Assembly: GCA_948567375.1 (NCBI GenBank)
Contig: OX419760.1
Location: 39,494,001 to 39,558,000 of the forward strand
Reading direction: 5' to 3'
From: Lunularia cruciata
Lineage: Eukaryota; Streptophyta; Marchantiopsida; Lunulariales; Lunulariaceae
DNA: 64,000 nucleotides
The notes under the pieces were generated by a model that made no database searches, was not told the origin of the DNA, and saw nothing but the letters and a program-made list of their open reading frames with translations. Shown here piece after piece: positions 1-11,309 of the stretch. Every line of letters starts with the position of its first letter. Positions within the stretch are counted from its first letter, which is position 1. The translations under genes and the position numbers were made by a program.

Positions 1-119
1 CACCCCTACTGGTCAAACTTGTTGCTTGTTTGCCATGATCACCACAAATGTTGAAGGTCTTGAGGGTATCATACCCAACTTCTTCATCAACCTTTCTGAC
101 ATGGCATTCACTGCTGATC
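1..119 (-). mobile_element. Ty3/gypsy fragment (outer copy, protease region, left of the nested insertion)
   Basis: Read on the minus strand, this piece matches the protease region of the inner element (about 3867-3985) almost base for base. It is the continuation of the minus-strand copy that resumes at 7900; the two halves were split by insertion of the 120-7899 element. The rest of this copy's pol lies beyond the left window edge. The match is seen directly; the split-copy interpretation rests on the shared GATC at the junctions. Confidence 0.88.
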
Positions 120-793
120 TGTAACACCCATTTGTGTATGTGTGTGGTATTGTGATATTTAACTTGGTATTACAAGTACTTAAAAGATATTATTTATATA
201 GAGATAAAGGATGGTTCTATATTAGTCATGGTAAGCTAAAGTTAGTCATATCTAAGATAGAGGGGACCTTACTTTAGAAGAAGTAGAAAAGATGAGCACT
301 ACTATTTTGGATTTTAGTGTGTTGACTTGGTATTATTCTTAGGTGTTTGGCTTTGAGGAAAGAGTTAAGAACTCTTGGGCCCGCAAGCCTTTTTGTTTTG
401 GATTCTTCTTTAGTCCAAGGATAGCCCATGTGAAGGAATCCTTGACTTAGTGGTTGGGTCAAGATAAGACCACATGCTTAGGGGAATATGCCCATGTGAA
501 TGGATATTCCTTTCTGCTTTTTTACTTTACTTGACTTTTAGTCTAGTAACTTGAGTTACTACGGTAATTAGTAACTTTGGTATGTAACTATTTCACAAGT
601 ATATAAACAAGGGATGAGGAGGTACTCATCATCTCTCTCTCATTGAGTTCTCTAGTGATCAATGTCTTGAGTCTTGGAGTGTTAGCCTTGGAGGAGTATG
701 ATGGAGTTGGGGTTCCTTGCCTTCTTAGTCCATGGTGCGCTACCATAATAGCCATCTGAGGTTCATCCTGAGTGAGAGACAGGCCGGCTCACA
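120..793 (+). repeat. 5' LTR of the inner Tat/Athila-like element
   Basis: Matches 7210-7899 throughout, with scattered substitutions and a roughly 20-base indel near the 3' end. It starts TG and ends CA as LTRs do. A TATA motif (TATATAAA, 600-607) marks the likely promoter. Confidence 0.92.
600..607 (+). promoter_or_regulatory. TATA box of the 5' LTR
   Basis: TATATAAA inside the LTR, preserved in the 3' LTR and in the LTR fragment at 9713-9928. The position, about 190 bases before the LTR end, fits an LTR promoter. Functional assignment is inference. Confidence 0.5.
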
Positions 794-797
794 TTTT

Positions 798-814
798 TGG
801 TTCCGTTGCCGGGA
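798..814 (+). other. Primer binding site, tRNA-Asp type
   Basis: Four bases after the LTR the sequence TGGTTCCGTTGCCGGGA differs at only two internal positions from the tRNA-Asp primer site typical of plant Athila/Tat elements (TGGCGCCGTTGCCGGG). It would prime minus-strand DNA synthesis. Confidence 0.75.
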
Positions 815-828
815 CCTCTCTAGAAGGC

Positions 829-2293
829 AAGATAATGTTCCGCGTTCAATTCTACATTAGGCAGAAGGAGACTATGAGAGCTCACTTGGAGAGAACATTA
901 GGAGAGGAGAGTGCTGAACTTATGTTAGAGAACCAAGATACATTTGTATACCCTGTAGTTCATTATGATGTCTTTGAGGTGATTTTGTACATCTTGTACA
1001 CATGAGAGGAATTGGAGAGATTGTGTGAGGTGGATTGCAGATTTTGGGGATTAAGGTGATTTTGGGCAAAATCTCAAGTTTGAGATCTGGACTTGAAATT
1101 TCTACACATGATAGTTTGGGTTATCTCTCAGTTAGCACATTTAAAATTATTGTGAGAGCTTCTATGCGCATTGGGCTAGAATTTTTGAAAGTTGATAGGG
1201 TAAAGTGCTCCCGCAATTGCATGCTCTCTGGAAAATTGTACAGAGTTTGCCATTTCTTCAATTTTCAGTGAATTGTCCTGAAAATTTCCAAGAAAATTCA
1301 GTGCATTCTATCCTACTTGCTCTCACAAAAATGAGAGAGATATCGTTTTTGTGCAGGGAGAAATAAGTTTTTGAAGTGAAGGGGGTGGTTTTCAGACCAA
1401 ATCTGAAATATAGGTGCTGAAAAGAAAGGTGCCTAGGCCAAATGGCTCAATGAAGAGATCTGAAATTTTTCAAAGAGGGATTTTCTAGAGTTGTGATCAA
1501 GTGTGCCAAATTTCAGAGGACTTTGACATACTGGTTGGCAGATTTGAGTGACATTGTGAGGAAGGGTCAATTCTACAGAGTGGAGATCTTATGCATGAGG
1601 AGTTTGAGATCAACAAAAAGCATGTTTGCGTGTTTAGATTCATCTTGGGAACATGGAGTGTCATCAAGAGTGGAAATTGAGATTATGCAAGGTTCCCCAA
1701 GGGTTTGAGGTGATTGTAGGGGTGGATTTGAGGAAAAGATAGTTTACAATAGAATTTGAAGAGAGTGTTGAGGGGATCCAAAAACCTACACCACTTGGAG
1801 GAAAGAGTGAGTCTAAGTGCTTTTTGTGTGGAGAGAAGGGACATAAGGCAAGTTCATGTCCATTGACCTTTGAGAGCAAGAGATTGAGAGAAAGGAGAGG
1901 CTTATTGGACTTGGGTTTACATGTTGGACCTTCTGCACCAAGATTGGGAAGAAGAAGATCTAAGACCAAGGAGTTGTGTGAGGTTTGTGGAGTTGAAGGA
2001 CTTCCAAAAGGACATGAGTGTAGTGGAGTAAAATCACTTTTGGAGACTTTGGTGAAGGATCTTGGAGAGAGTCTTAGTACAGCTACAGAAATACTACCAC
2101 CTTCATCAGCTAGCTCTCAAGATTAGTGATGGAGATAATCTTTCAACTTATGGATAAACTATCCATAAGAGTTAGATTAATATGCACTCTAGGATTTGAT
2201 GTTGCTATAGAAATCTTGGAGCAACCTGAACCTTTTGTGTTCCCTAGAGTGGATTATTCTCAGATGGTGTTAGTCATGTATATACTCTATTAG
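829..2293 (+). pseudogene. Leader ORF remnants with zinc knuckle and duplicated module
   Basis: Between primer site and gag lie coding remnants. From about 1753 a frame encodes a CX2CX4HX4C knuckle (CFLCGEKGHKASSC), a basic stretch, then a second Cys/His cluster (CEVCGVEGLPKGHEC), ending at 2126. Two related peptides flank it: about 889-1005 (with TLGEESAELMLE and DTFVYPVVHYD) and about 2145-2293 (with TLGFDVAIEILE and EPFVFPRVDYS), both ending in YILY. The stop upstream of the knuckle frame is TAG. The inverted copy keeps part of this leader. The function is unknown; an extra RNA-binding protein ahead of gag is possible. Confidence 0.5.
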
Positions 2294-2354
2294 TAATAGA
2301 GTGAGAGAAAAAAATAATAATTTTGAGAGAAAAGAAAGATACTGAGGGGTTAAG

Positions 2355-3659
2355 ATGGGGAAACTTCTTGTTTTCTTTGGCAAGGATGGAGAAGATGTGG
2401 AGGCCTTTGTGAGAGACTTCAAGAGAGCTTGCATAGGAAACAATGAGAGGAGGAAGAATGAGTGGGCCTCATTATTACCAAATTTCTTTGAGGATGCAAC
2501 ACTTACATGGTATGAGTCTGAATACCAAAAGAGAGAGAGGAGAGATGGGGAAGAAGAGTCTTGGGAGACTTTGACTTCAGCACTCATTGAGAAATTTCTT
2601 CCTGATGAGAGTTATGAGAGATTGATGAGTGAGGTTACATTTCTCAAGCAAGGAGATGGAGAGAAAGTGAGAGTCTATGTGGAAAGAGTGGAAAAGTTAG
2701 AGTCCAGATTTCGCATAGTGTTGAGGAAGGGTGGGGATGATGTGGAGACTACAATGATTAGCATAGGGGCCATGCTCACCAAGAATTTTGTGGGAGGGTT
2801 GAGACCACAAATTAGAAGCAAGGTGAGATATGAGAAACCTTCTTCCAAGGTTGAAGCTATCAAGATCGCAATTCGTATGGAGGAGAGTTTGGAAGGGGAT
2901 GAGAGTGATTTGGTGGTGAAGGAGGTTGCGCATCCTCCTCAAGGCTACAAGTATGGTGGAACTTCTGATACTTTGGTGACAAGGGTTGCACCACAAGTAG
3001 TAGTTGCTCCAGTTCTTGCATCTCCACCAAAAGATCCACTCCAAACCATCACATAACAACTTGCGGATCTCAAGATCAATGTGGTGCAACTATGGGAGAA
3101 GAGAGAGGTGGATCAGAATGTAGAGAGAGGGCCTAGGAGTTATAGAAACTATCCATATAGAGGAGTTCAACCAGCCAACAATTTCGATGATAGAAATTGT
3201 TTTGGTTGTGGAGGAAGAGGCCATATCCAAAGGAATTGCCCAAATTCCACTTACCATGGAGGAAGGGGTTATGAGGGAGCCAATAGAGGGAAAGAGGGAG
3301 GTAGTGCAACCCAAGTGGCTCCTAATCCCAACAAAGGCAAGGGAATAGCATCCATAGATGTGGTTGAGAGAAAATATGAGAAGGAAGAGTGCTCAAACTC
3401 TAAGGGTCTTAATTTGGAGCTTTTGGCACAAGAGAAGAAGAGAGCTCGTTTTGCAGAGGATGTTCACTCTTCTCAAGGATTTACTTCAAGCAAAGATACT
3501 CCTATGTCTACTAGGAGCACTCGCACCTCAACACCATCAACAACAAACACTCCAAGGAAGAAGTTGAGGATGGAGGATTTCTTGATTTCAAAGCAACAAT
3601 GGAACTACAATGTGTTGGAGGATGTTGGTAGTCACAAGGCTAACATCACAGTGGGCTAA
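2355..3659 (+). pseudogene. Ty3/gypsy gag (capsid plus nucleocapsid)
   Basis: The frame opens with MGKLLVFFGKDGEDVEAF and carries a Retrotrans_gag-type helical capsid region (WASLLPNFFEDATLTWYES, then ALIEKF). A nucleocapsid zinc knuckle CFGCGGRGHIQRNC is encoded at about 3199-3240. One in-frame TAA at 3054 interrupts it; the minus-strand copy reads GAA there. The frame runs on through TAA at 3657 into protease, so gag and pol were one frame. Gag packages element RNA in cytoplasmic particles. Confidence 0.85.
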
Positions 3660-4376
3660 TTGATTGCTTTGAACCCTACCTTGAGAAAGGAGCTTAGAGG
3701 TGGTTTGAGTTCTACAAGGAGCAAGAGGAAGAAGAAGGCAAAATATCCAATATCAATGGGGGTGGTAGATGCCAAGCCAGCACCATGGGAGGCTTGTAAA
3801 TATGCCTCCAAGATTGATGTGAGAGTGAATGGTCACAACATCAAGGATGCATTAGTTGATGGAGGATCAGCAGTAAATGCCATGTCAGAAAGGTTGATGG
3901 AGAAGTTGGGTATGATACCCTCAAGACCTTCAACATTTGTGGTGAGCATGGCAAACAAGCAACAAGTTCGACCTGTAGGGGTGATGGATAAAGTGGTAGT
4001 TTCAGTTATGGGAGTTCAAAATCTCATGACTTTCCAAGTCTTGAAGGATTTAAGCTATGACTTACTTCTTGGGAGGCCATGGTTGAGAGCATCACGCACA
4101 ACTGATCGATGGCACAAAGGGTACTTGAGGATTGGGTCATCAAACCATAGAGTCACTGTTCATGTGATGAACACCACCAACACTTCATATTCAGATACAC
4201 CATCTTTTGATTATTGGGAATCAGATTCTGAAGAAGGAGCTTTAGGTGTGGACACAAGCATGGAAGAGGAAACTTCCACGAAGGAGGATGAATCTGAATC
4301 TGATTCAGATGTGTATCCCTTGTGTGCTATGGATTTTGCACCTAAGCCAGAGGTTTTGAAGGACCCAGACAAATGA
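3660..4376 (+). pseudogene. Retrotransposon aspartic protease region
   Basis: The frame is continuous with gag. The active-site motif is ALVDGGSAVNAM (about 3849-3884), with GG where many families have TG or SG; this form is common in Tat-like plant elements. A second hallmark, YDLLLGRPWL, lies near 4060-4090. An acidic, serine-rich tail leads to a TGA at 4374. The protease would cleave the polyprotein. The outer copy is split inside this active site by the nested insertion. Confidence 0.82.
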
Positions 4377-4379
4377 CCA

Positions 4380-5766
4380 TTGACACTTGAGGAGGTAGAG
4401 AGAAGGTTTGCTACCCTCAAGTATGGCCCGAATGTTACCAAGGAGGAGAAGGTGAGATTTGAGGAGATTTTCCGCAAGTTCATCCATGTGTTTGCTTCTA
4501 GTTACAAGGATTTGAAGGAAGTCACCTTGGAGAAGCACAAGATAGAGGTGGAGTCACATGCAAGACCAATCCGCCAAAAGCAACGTCGCATTAGCCCACC
4601 AATATCTTTGGTTGTGAAGGAGGAGATTGATAAGCTCCAGGAGGCTGGATTTATCTTTGAGGTGGAGAATTCAGAATCGGTGTCTCCAATTGTCATTGTG
4701 AAGAAAAAGAATGGCAAGCTTTGGGTATGTGTGGATTACAAGAAGCTCAATGTTGTTACCAAGAAGGACTACTAGCCATTGCCATTCATTGATGAGATCT
4801 TGGAGGAGGTTGCAGGTCATGAGAGGTACAGTTTTGGAGATGGTTATAGTGGATATAACCAAATCAAGACTGCACCAGAGCATCAACAACTCACCACATT
4901 CACCACACCTTGGGAAACTTATGCTTTCAAGGTCATGCCTTTTGGGCTTTGCAATGCTCAAGCCACATTCAATGGTTCATGAACAAGGTATTTGAACCTT
5001 TCATTGGGAAATTTGTGAGAGACTTCATTGATGACTTTTGTGTCTATGGGAGCAAGGAGGAGCACTTTGAGCACCTAATCAAAGTCTTGCAACGCTTGGA
5101 TGAGGCAAATGCATCACTCAACCCAGAGAAGTGCATTTTTGGATGTGAAGAAGGTCTACTTTTGGGGCACATCATCTCCAAGGATGGAAAAGCAGTTGAT
5201 CCTAAGAAGGTGAGGAAAATCTCAGACCTTCCACTCCCTTCAAGCTTGACAAAGTTACGCCAATTCTTGGGGATGGTTGGATACTATAGGAGGTTTATCT
5301 TCTCATTTTCCAACAAGGCTTATGCATTGACCATCTACATGAAGAAGGGTGTAGATTACATGGTGATTTTGGAAGACAAGGAGGCTCTCAAAGCTTTTGA
5401 GGAGCTCAAGCAATCCCTTGTTGAAGCTCCAATTCTTGCTAAACCTGATTGGAGTAAGCCTTTCATCCTCTACATTGATGTTTCTAATGTAGCTATAGGA
5501 TGCACTCTTAGTCAATTAGACCAAGATGGCATGATCATCCAATAGCTTATGCTAGTAGGCAAATGGTTTCAGCAAAGAAGAACTACTCTGTCACAGAGAG
5601 AGAAGGGTTGGCAGTGATCTTTGGTCTCAAGAAGTTTAGACACTACTTGATTGGAGGGAAAGCCACAATTGCCACGGATCACAAGGCTTTGAAGTACATC
5701 TTCAACAAGCCTAATGTTGAAGGGAGACTAGCAAGGTGGATGATACTCTTGTCTGAGTATGACTAG
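4380..5766 (+). pseudogene. Reverse transcriptase and RNase H
   Basis: RT blocks are clear: a VIVKKKNGKLWVCVDYKKLN region, TKKDY followed by TAG where Gln is usual, VMPFGLCNAQATF, and the catalytic FIDDF in place of YVDD (about 5026-5040). FLGMVGYYRRF marks the RT-RNase H connection. RNase H begins near KPFILYIDVS and includes TDHKALKYIF. One frameshift lies near 4975 and another near 5540; stops at 4773 (TAG) and 5764 (TAG) interrupt the frame. It is inactive as it stands. Confidence 0.85.
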
Positions 5767-5808
5767 ACCATTGAGGATAGGCCAGGAAAGAAACATGCAA
5801 ATGTTGAT

Positions 5809-7161
5809 TTGTTATCTAGAGCCTATGATCATGATGGAGATGAGCCAGTGGATGATTCCTTCCTAGATGAGGAGCTCATGACAATCTCAATCACTCAAGA
5901 GGTTCCAATGGAGTACAAGGAGATTGTGGATTTTGTGACAAGAGGTAACTTTCCAGAAGGGATGCATGCTAGGGCCCTTGCAGCAAGATCTAGACCTTAC
6001 ACAATGGTGGAGGATATTCTTTTTCACCAAGGAGCAGATGGTCTACTTCAAAGAGCAGTGGGTAAGGAAGAGTCTATCCTACTCATAAAGGAGTTTCATG
6101 AAGGTTTAGTATGTGGAGGACACTTTGCAGGAAAGGTGATTGCTTTCAAGATTCTAGATGCAGGTTACCATTGGAGAGGGATTTTCAAGGATTGTCTTGA
6201 TTATTGCAAAACTTGTCATGTTTGTCAAGCTTTTGCTAGGAAGTCTACATCCACTCCACCACTTAGATCAATTCTATTGCTAGGACCTTTTGAGAAGTGG
6301 GGAATTGATTTTGTAGGTCCTCTCAATAGAACCCCAAGGAACAATCGGTACATTAAGGTAGTTACTGATTACCTTACCAAGTGGGTTGAGGCTAGACCAT
6401 TGAGGGACAAGAATGAAGATGAAGTGGGTAGATTTCTTTATGAACGCATTATCACTAGGTTTGGATGCCCTTTGGAGTTTGTTTCTGATAGAGGAGGAGA
6501 GTTTACAAGAAGCATTACTACAGCCATGCTACGACATTTCTCTATCACACATAGAGTAACTACATCCTATAAGCCAAATTCCAATGGCTTGGCAGAGAGA
6601 ACCAATCAGACCTTGTGCATGATGTTGGCCAAAGATTCAGAAATGGAAGGGGCTAAACATCATTGGGACAAGAGGATTCATGCAGTTTTGTGGGAGTATA
6701 GGACAACCATGAAGACTTGCACCGGATATTCTCCATTTCAATTGGTGTATGGTATTGAGTCTACCTTACCTATTCACTTTGATCTTCCTACCTTCCAAAG
6801 CATTCATAGGAGATTGAAGAAAGCACAAGGAGGTGATGCAGAGAAGTCAAGGAAGGATCAACTCATGGAGTTGGAAGATGTTGCTATGGTTCAAGTGGAG
6901 CAAGCCCAAAGGAAACAAAAGGAGAGCTATGACAAGAGGCAAGGCAAGAAGAAGGTGGAGACTTTCAAAAAAGGTGATTGGATAATGTTGTTTGATTCCA
7001 TTCGATTCAAGAGAGTGCAAAAAAAGTTTTTGCCTAAGTACTTTGGACCTTTCATAGTGGAGAAGGTGTGGGGCAATTACACCTATGATCTCAAGGAGTT
7101 GTAAGGAAGACACTTTGATAGGATTAACCATGATAAGTTGAAGATGTACCATAGAAGGTAG
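5809..7161 (+). pseudogene. Integrase
   Basis: Zinc-binding residues H...H...CKTCHVC are followed by a DDE core: GIDFVGPL, FVSDRGGEF and NGLAERTNQ carry the three acidic residues in correct order and spacing. The long frame stops at a TAA at 7102 that may replace a Gln; the frame then continues to a TAG at 7159. No chromodomain follows, unlike the chromovirus at 27457-33099. Confidence 0.85.
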
Positions 7162-7197
7162 AGAGACCTTCACTTTGAGGACAAAGTGAAAACTTAG

Positions 7198-7209
7198 TCT
7201 GGGGGTAAA
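7198..7209 (+). other. Polypurine tract
   Basis: A short G-rich run (GGGGGTAAA) directly before the 3' LTR, as needed to prime plus-strand DNA. Confidence 0.7.
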
Positions 7210-7899
7210 TGTAACGCCCATATATGCATGTGTGTGGTATTGTGATATTTAACTTGGTATTACAAGTACTTAAGAGATATTATTTATATAGAGATAAAGG
7301 ATGGTTCTATATTAGTCATGGTTAGCTAAAGTTAGTCATAGCTAAGATAGAGGGGACCTTACTTTAGAGGAAGTAGAAAAGATGAGCACCACTATTTTGG
7401 ATTTTAGTGTGTTGACTTGGTATTATTCCTAGGTGTTTGGCTTTGAGGAAAGAGTTGAGAACTCATGGCCTGCAAGTCTTTTTGTTTTGGATTCTTCTTT
7501 AGTCCAAGGATAGCCCATGTGAAGAAATCCTTGACTTAGTGGCTGGGTCAAGATAAGACCACATGCTTAGGGGAATATGCCCATGTGAATGGATATTCCT
7601 TTCTGCTTTTTTACTTTACTTGACTTTTAGTCTAGTAACGTGAGTTACTACGGGAATTAGTAACTTTGGTACGTAACTATTTCACAAGTATATAAACAAG
7701 GGGTGAGGAGGTACTCATCATCCTTTTCATTCGCAACTATCTCTCTCATTGAGTTCTCTAGTGATCAATGTCTTGAGTCTTGGAGTGTTAGCCTTGGAGG
7801 AGTATGATGGAGTTGGGGTTCCTTGCCTTCTTAGTCCATTGTGTGCTACTATAATAGCCATCAGAGGTTCATCCTGAGTGAGAGACAGGTTGGCTCACA
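7210..7899 (+). repeat. 3' LTR of the inner Tat/Athila-like element
   Basis: Starts TGTAACGCCC and ends CTCACA; pairs with 120-793. The following bases GATC repeat the four bases before the 5' LTR, so a short target duplication is present. LTR divergence is visible by eye, so the insertion is not recent. Confidence 0.92.
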
Positions 7900-9711
7900 G
7901 ATCCTCCATCAATCAATGCATCCTTGATGTTGTGACTATTCACTCTCACATCAATCTTGGAGGCATATTCACAAGCCTCCCATGGTGCTGGCTTGGCATC
8001 CACCACCCCCATTGATACTAGAGCTTTTGCCTTCTTCTTCTTCTTGCTCCTTGTAGAACTCAAACCACCTCTAAGCTCCTTTCTCAAAGTAGGGTTCAAA
8101 GCAATCAATTTTCCCACTGTGATGTTAGCCTTGTGACTACCAACATCCTCCAACACATTGTAGTTCCATTGTTGCTTTGAGATCAAGAAGTCCTCCATCC
8201 CCAACTTCTTCCTTGGAGTCTTTGTTGTTGATGGTGTTGAGGTGCAAGTGCTCCTAGTAGACATAGGAGTATACTTGCTTGAAGTAAATCCTTGAGAAGA
8301 GTGAACATCCTCTGCAAAACGAGCTCTCTTCTTCTCTTGTGCCAAAAGCTCCAAATTAAGACCCTTGGAGTTTGAGCACTCTCCCTTCTCATACTTGCTC
8401 TCAACCAAATCTATGGATGCTATTCCCTTACCTCTATTGGGATAAGGAGCCACTTGGGTTTCACTACCTCACTCTTTCCCTCTATTGGCTCCCTCATAAC
8501 CCCTTCCTCCATGGTAAGTGGAATTTGGGCAATTCCTTTAGATGTGGCCTCTTCCTCCACAACCAAAACAATTTCTATCATTGAAATTGTTGGCTGGTTG
8601 GCCTCCTCTATATGGATAGTTTCCATAACTCCTAGGCCCTCTCTCTACATTCTGATCCACCTCTCTCTTCTCCCATAGTTGCACCACATTGATCTTGAGA
8701 TCCGCAAGTTGTTCTGTGATGGTTTGAAGTGGATCTTTTGGTGGAGTTGCAAGAACTGGAGCAACTACTACTTGTGGTGCAACCCTTGCCACCAAAGTAT
8801 CAGAAGTTCCACCATACTTGTAGCCTTGAGGAGGATGCACAACCTCCTTCACCACCAAATCACTCTCATTCCCTTCCAAACTCTCCTCCATACAAATTGC
8901 GATCTTAATAGCTTCAACCTTGGAAGAAGGTTTCTCATATCTCACCTTGCTTCTAATTTGTGGTCTCAACCCTCCCACAAAATTCTTGGTGAGCATGGCC
9001 CCTATGCCAATCATTGTAGTCTCCACATCATCCCCACCCTTCCTCAACACTATGCAAAATCTGGACTCTAACTTTTCCACTCTTTCCACATAGACTCTCA
9101 CTTTCTCTCCATCTCCTTGCTTGAGAAATGTAACCTCACTCATCAATCTCTCATAACTCTCATTAGGAAAAAAGTTCTCAATGAGTGCTGAAGTCAAAGT
9201 CTCCCAAGACTCTTCTTCCCCATCTCTCCTCTCTCTCTTTTGGTATGCAGACTCATACCATGTAAGTGCTGCATCCTCAAAGAAATTTGGTAATAATAAG
9301 GCCCACTCATTCTTCCTCCTCTCATTTTTTCCTATGCAAGCTCTCTTGAAGTCTCTCACAAAGGCCTCCACATCTTCTCCATCCTTGCCAAAGAAAATAG
9401 GAAGTTTCCCCATCTTAACTCCTCGGTATCTTTCTTTTCTCTCAAAATTTTTTTTTTCTCTTTTCTTTTCTCTCACTCTATTACTAATAGAGTATATATG
9501 ACTAACACCATCTGAGAATAATCCACTCTAGGGAACACAAAAGGTTCAGGTTGCTCCAAGATTTCTATAGCAACATCAAATCCTAGAGTGCATATTAATC
9601 TAACTCTTATGGATAGTTTATCTATAAGTTGAAAGATTATCTCCATCACTAATCTTGAGAACTAGCTGATGAAGGTGGTAGTATTTCTGTTGCTATACTA
9701 AAACTCTCTCT
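7900..9711 (-). mobile_element. Ty3/gypsy (outer copy, gag-protease half)
   Basis: The reverse complement of this stretch matches 2070-3869 of the inner element. The gag frame runs from 9476 down to a TAA at 8538-8540 inside the zinc knuckle, where the inner copy has CAA. It then continues in the same frame past a TGA to the protease, where the nested LTR cuts it at the GGATC of the active-site region. At the other end the alignment stops in the leader at about 9711, so this copy has lost its own 5' LTR and primer site. Confidence 0.9.
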
Positions 9712-9712
9712 A

Positions 9713-9928
9713 CAAGTATATAAACAAGGGGTGAGGAGGTACTCATCATCCTTTCATTTGCAACTATCTCTCTCTCATTAAGTTCTCTAGTGAGCAATGT
9801 CTTGAGTCTTGGAGTGTTAGCCTTGGAGGAGTATGATGGAGTTCGGGTTCCTTTCCTTCTTAGTCCATGGTGCGATACCATAATAGCCATCAGAGGTTCA
9901 TCTTGAGTGAGAAACAGGCCGGCTCACA
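9713..9928 (+). repeat. Truncated LTR of the Tat/Athila-like family
   Basis: The 3' third of the family LTR in + orientation, from ACAAGTATATAAAC to the terminal CTCACA. Its left edge abuts the inverted leader at a CTCTCTC-rich junction; its right edge is an intact LTR end joined directly to the methyltransferase frame. It is best read as the surviving right end of an element that once inserted into the methyltransferase, the rest being deleted or replaced. Confidence 0.82.
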
Positions 9929-10250
9929 GTCCCTGACATGGCCATCCAAAAATCACCAAGTGAATAGGCCCATGTCTCTCTAGGTCATGCGCTCCTTGTA
10001 AGGAAATGTCTGTTGGTAGGGCCTTCTGGTAGCCTCTGACTGCTGACATTGCTAATAACTCCGGATACCAATAGGCCAAGTGTGCTACATGATGTAGAGA
10101 GACTTGCCTAGCAGTCTCATCTCTCTCTACATACAAGTACCTCTGTACTCGTATACCCGCCTGTACTACTGCAGCTAGTCCAGTGCTAATCCCACCAAAC
10201 AACTCCAATAGGCATATCCCCTCTACTGGATACTACCAAGCAATGAGTGT
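9929..10250 (-). pseudogene. C5 cytosine DNA methyltransferase domain, truncated
   Basis: Reading down from about 10250: CLLELFGGISTGLAAVVQAG matches motif I (SAM binding, F-x-G-x-x-T-G), then RYLYVERDETARQ (motif II-like acidic residue), DISLQGAHDL, and HLVIFGWPCQG, which contains motif IV with the catalytic Cys. GI-TG and the region after it recall DNMT3/DRM enzymes, while PCQ recalls DNMT1 and bacterial enzymes; the subfamily is unresolved. The frame ends where the LTR fragment begins, so motifs VI, VIII, IX and X and the target-recognition region are absent. A TAG lies just upstream. Confidence in the family is high because two separated motifs occur in correct order and spacing. Confidence 0.8.
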
Positions 10251-11309
10251 GGTATCCAGAGGTGTCAAAGCAATCGCCTCTAGAGGCTCATCCTCACACT
10301 CATCTCTTGATGGTACAAAGGCTCCACTCCAAGCCTATTGCACCAACTGATTTGCATGCTGCTACAACACCTCCTTTGAACTCCACAATGGAACATCCAA
10401 GGTAGATGGAACAATCCCACTCATACTCCAAAGCAGAGTGATCTCCTCTGGTATTGGAGTATCCTCTACATAGGCATTCCCTTCCAACAAGTCACTTGGC
10501 CAAGTAACTACACCACTGAAAGCTAAAACTGATGCTGCCATGGTCCCGTACTATAGTGAGCCAAGACTGTAGCGTACTGGTAGGCAAAATACTTGTCCCT
10601 CACCAGACTGCCAACCAGGTCTATAAGAGGTTGTCTCCTCCCAATAGTCAATATTGAAACCCATGGGGTGTAACACTGCTCCCCCAACTAGCACATCATA
10701 TGACTTAGCTATTGTCGCAATAGCCTGAGCTCTCACCACCAAACTATCAGTTAGATGACCAGGCTGAACCTGGACAACAAGCTCCCCACGTGTGATGTAT
10801 TGTGTCAAACCACCACCTAGAGATGTCTAGATCTGAAATAGACACCTCTTCACATCGGTCTTCCGTAACTCCAGACTGACAACTGTAGCCTTCCCAAACA
10901 TAAGGGGCTACACACCAGAATCTAATAAGACTCTTTGTGGTGTATAGATCTTCCCTGAAGGTCCCACTAAATAGAAAATCCCCCTCTAGTTATCCAATAA
11001 GACAACACCAGGTGTAAACCATGCTCTCTCAAAGGCCGGTCTAGTTGGCAACTCCTCTAGTCTAGCCATTGCTGCCTGCCATAAACCACTTGTCGCTGAA
11101 TAGATCCCATGCTCCTCAACCAAGTCAGCTCCACTATCAACGACCTCTGCCCTAGTAGTAGGAACCGCACCATCCCTACTCTCACACAGCGGGGCAGCCA
11201 ACCGGAATACTGGGGTTGGGTCAACACCCAATGTAGACATATCACTAGCCAAAAACAAAGGATGCCACATAATCAACTGAGCCGCCCCTAACATCATGCT
11301 AGACTCAAT
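10251..11309 (-). pseudogene. Aspartic protease and linker of the methyltransferase retrotransposon
   Basis: The frame from gag continues through AAQLIMWHPLF to a protease active site RVLLDSGV (about 10915-10940), where TAG follows V and the 58-64 kb copy has Gln. A linker of about 200 residues follows, with VLVGGAVLHPMGFNIDYWEE and YRPGWQSGEG; I do not recognise it, but it leads without frame change into the methyltransferase. In-frame stops in this part are all TAG (after DN, GV, QI, SL, VL, VQ and AW). Confidence 0.65.

Larger units (their letters stand above)
120..7899 (+). mobile_element. Ty3/gypsy LTR retrotransposon, Tat/Athila-like, decayed
   Basis: A complete but dead element: direct LTRs starting TGTAAC and ending CTCACA, a primer site like the tRNA-Asp type, a long leader with its own zinc-knuckle ORF, a single gag-protease-RT-RNase H-integrase frame, and a purine-rich tract before the 3' LTR. 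It is flanked by GATC on both sides and lies inside a minus-strand copy of its own family. There is no chromodomain at the pol end, and the protease motif is DGG; with the Asp-type primer site this points to the Tat/Athila branch (inference). At least six in-frame stops and two frameshifts make it non-autonomous. Confidence 0.93.

Noticed and set aside
9929-10208. Methyltransferase as a stand-alone host gene or bacterial contamination
   Set aside because: It continues upstream in the same frame, through TAG stops, into a retroelement protease and gag that recur as a second copy at 58-64 kb. No promoter, intron or bacterial context is seen.
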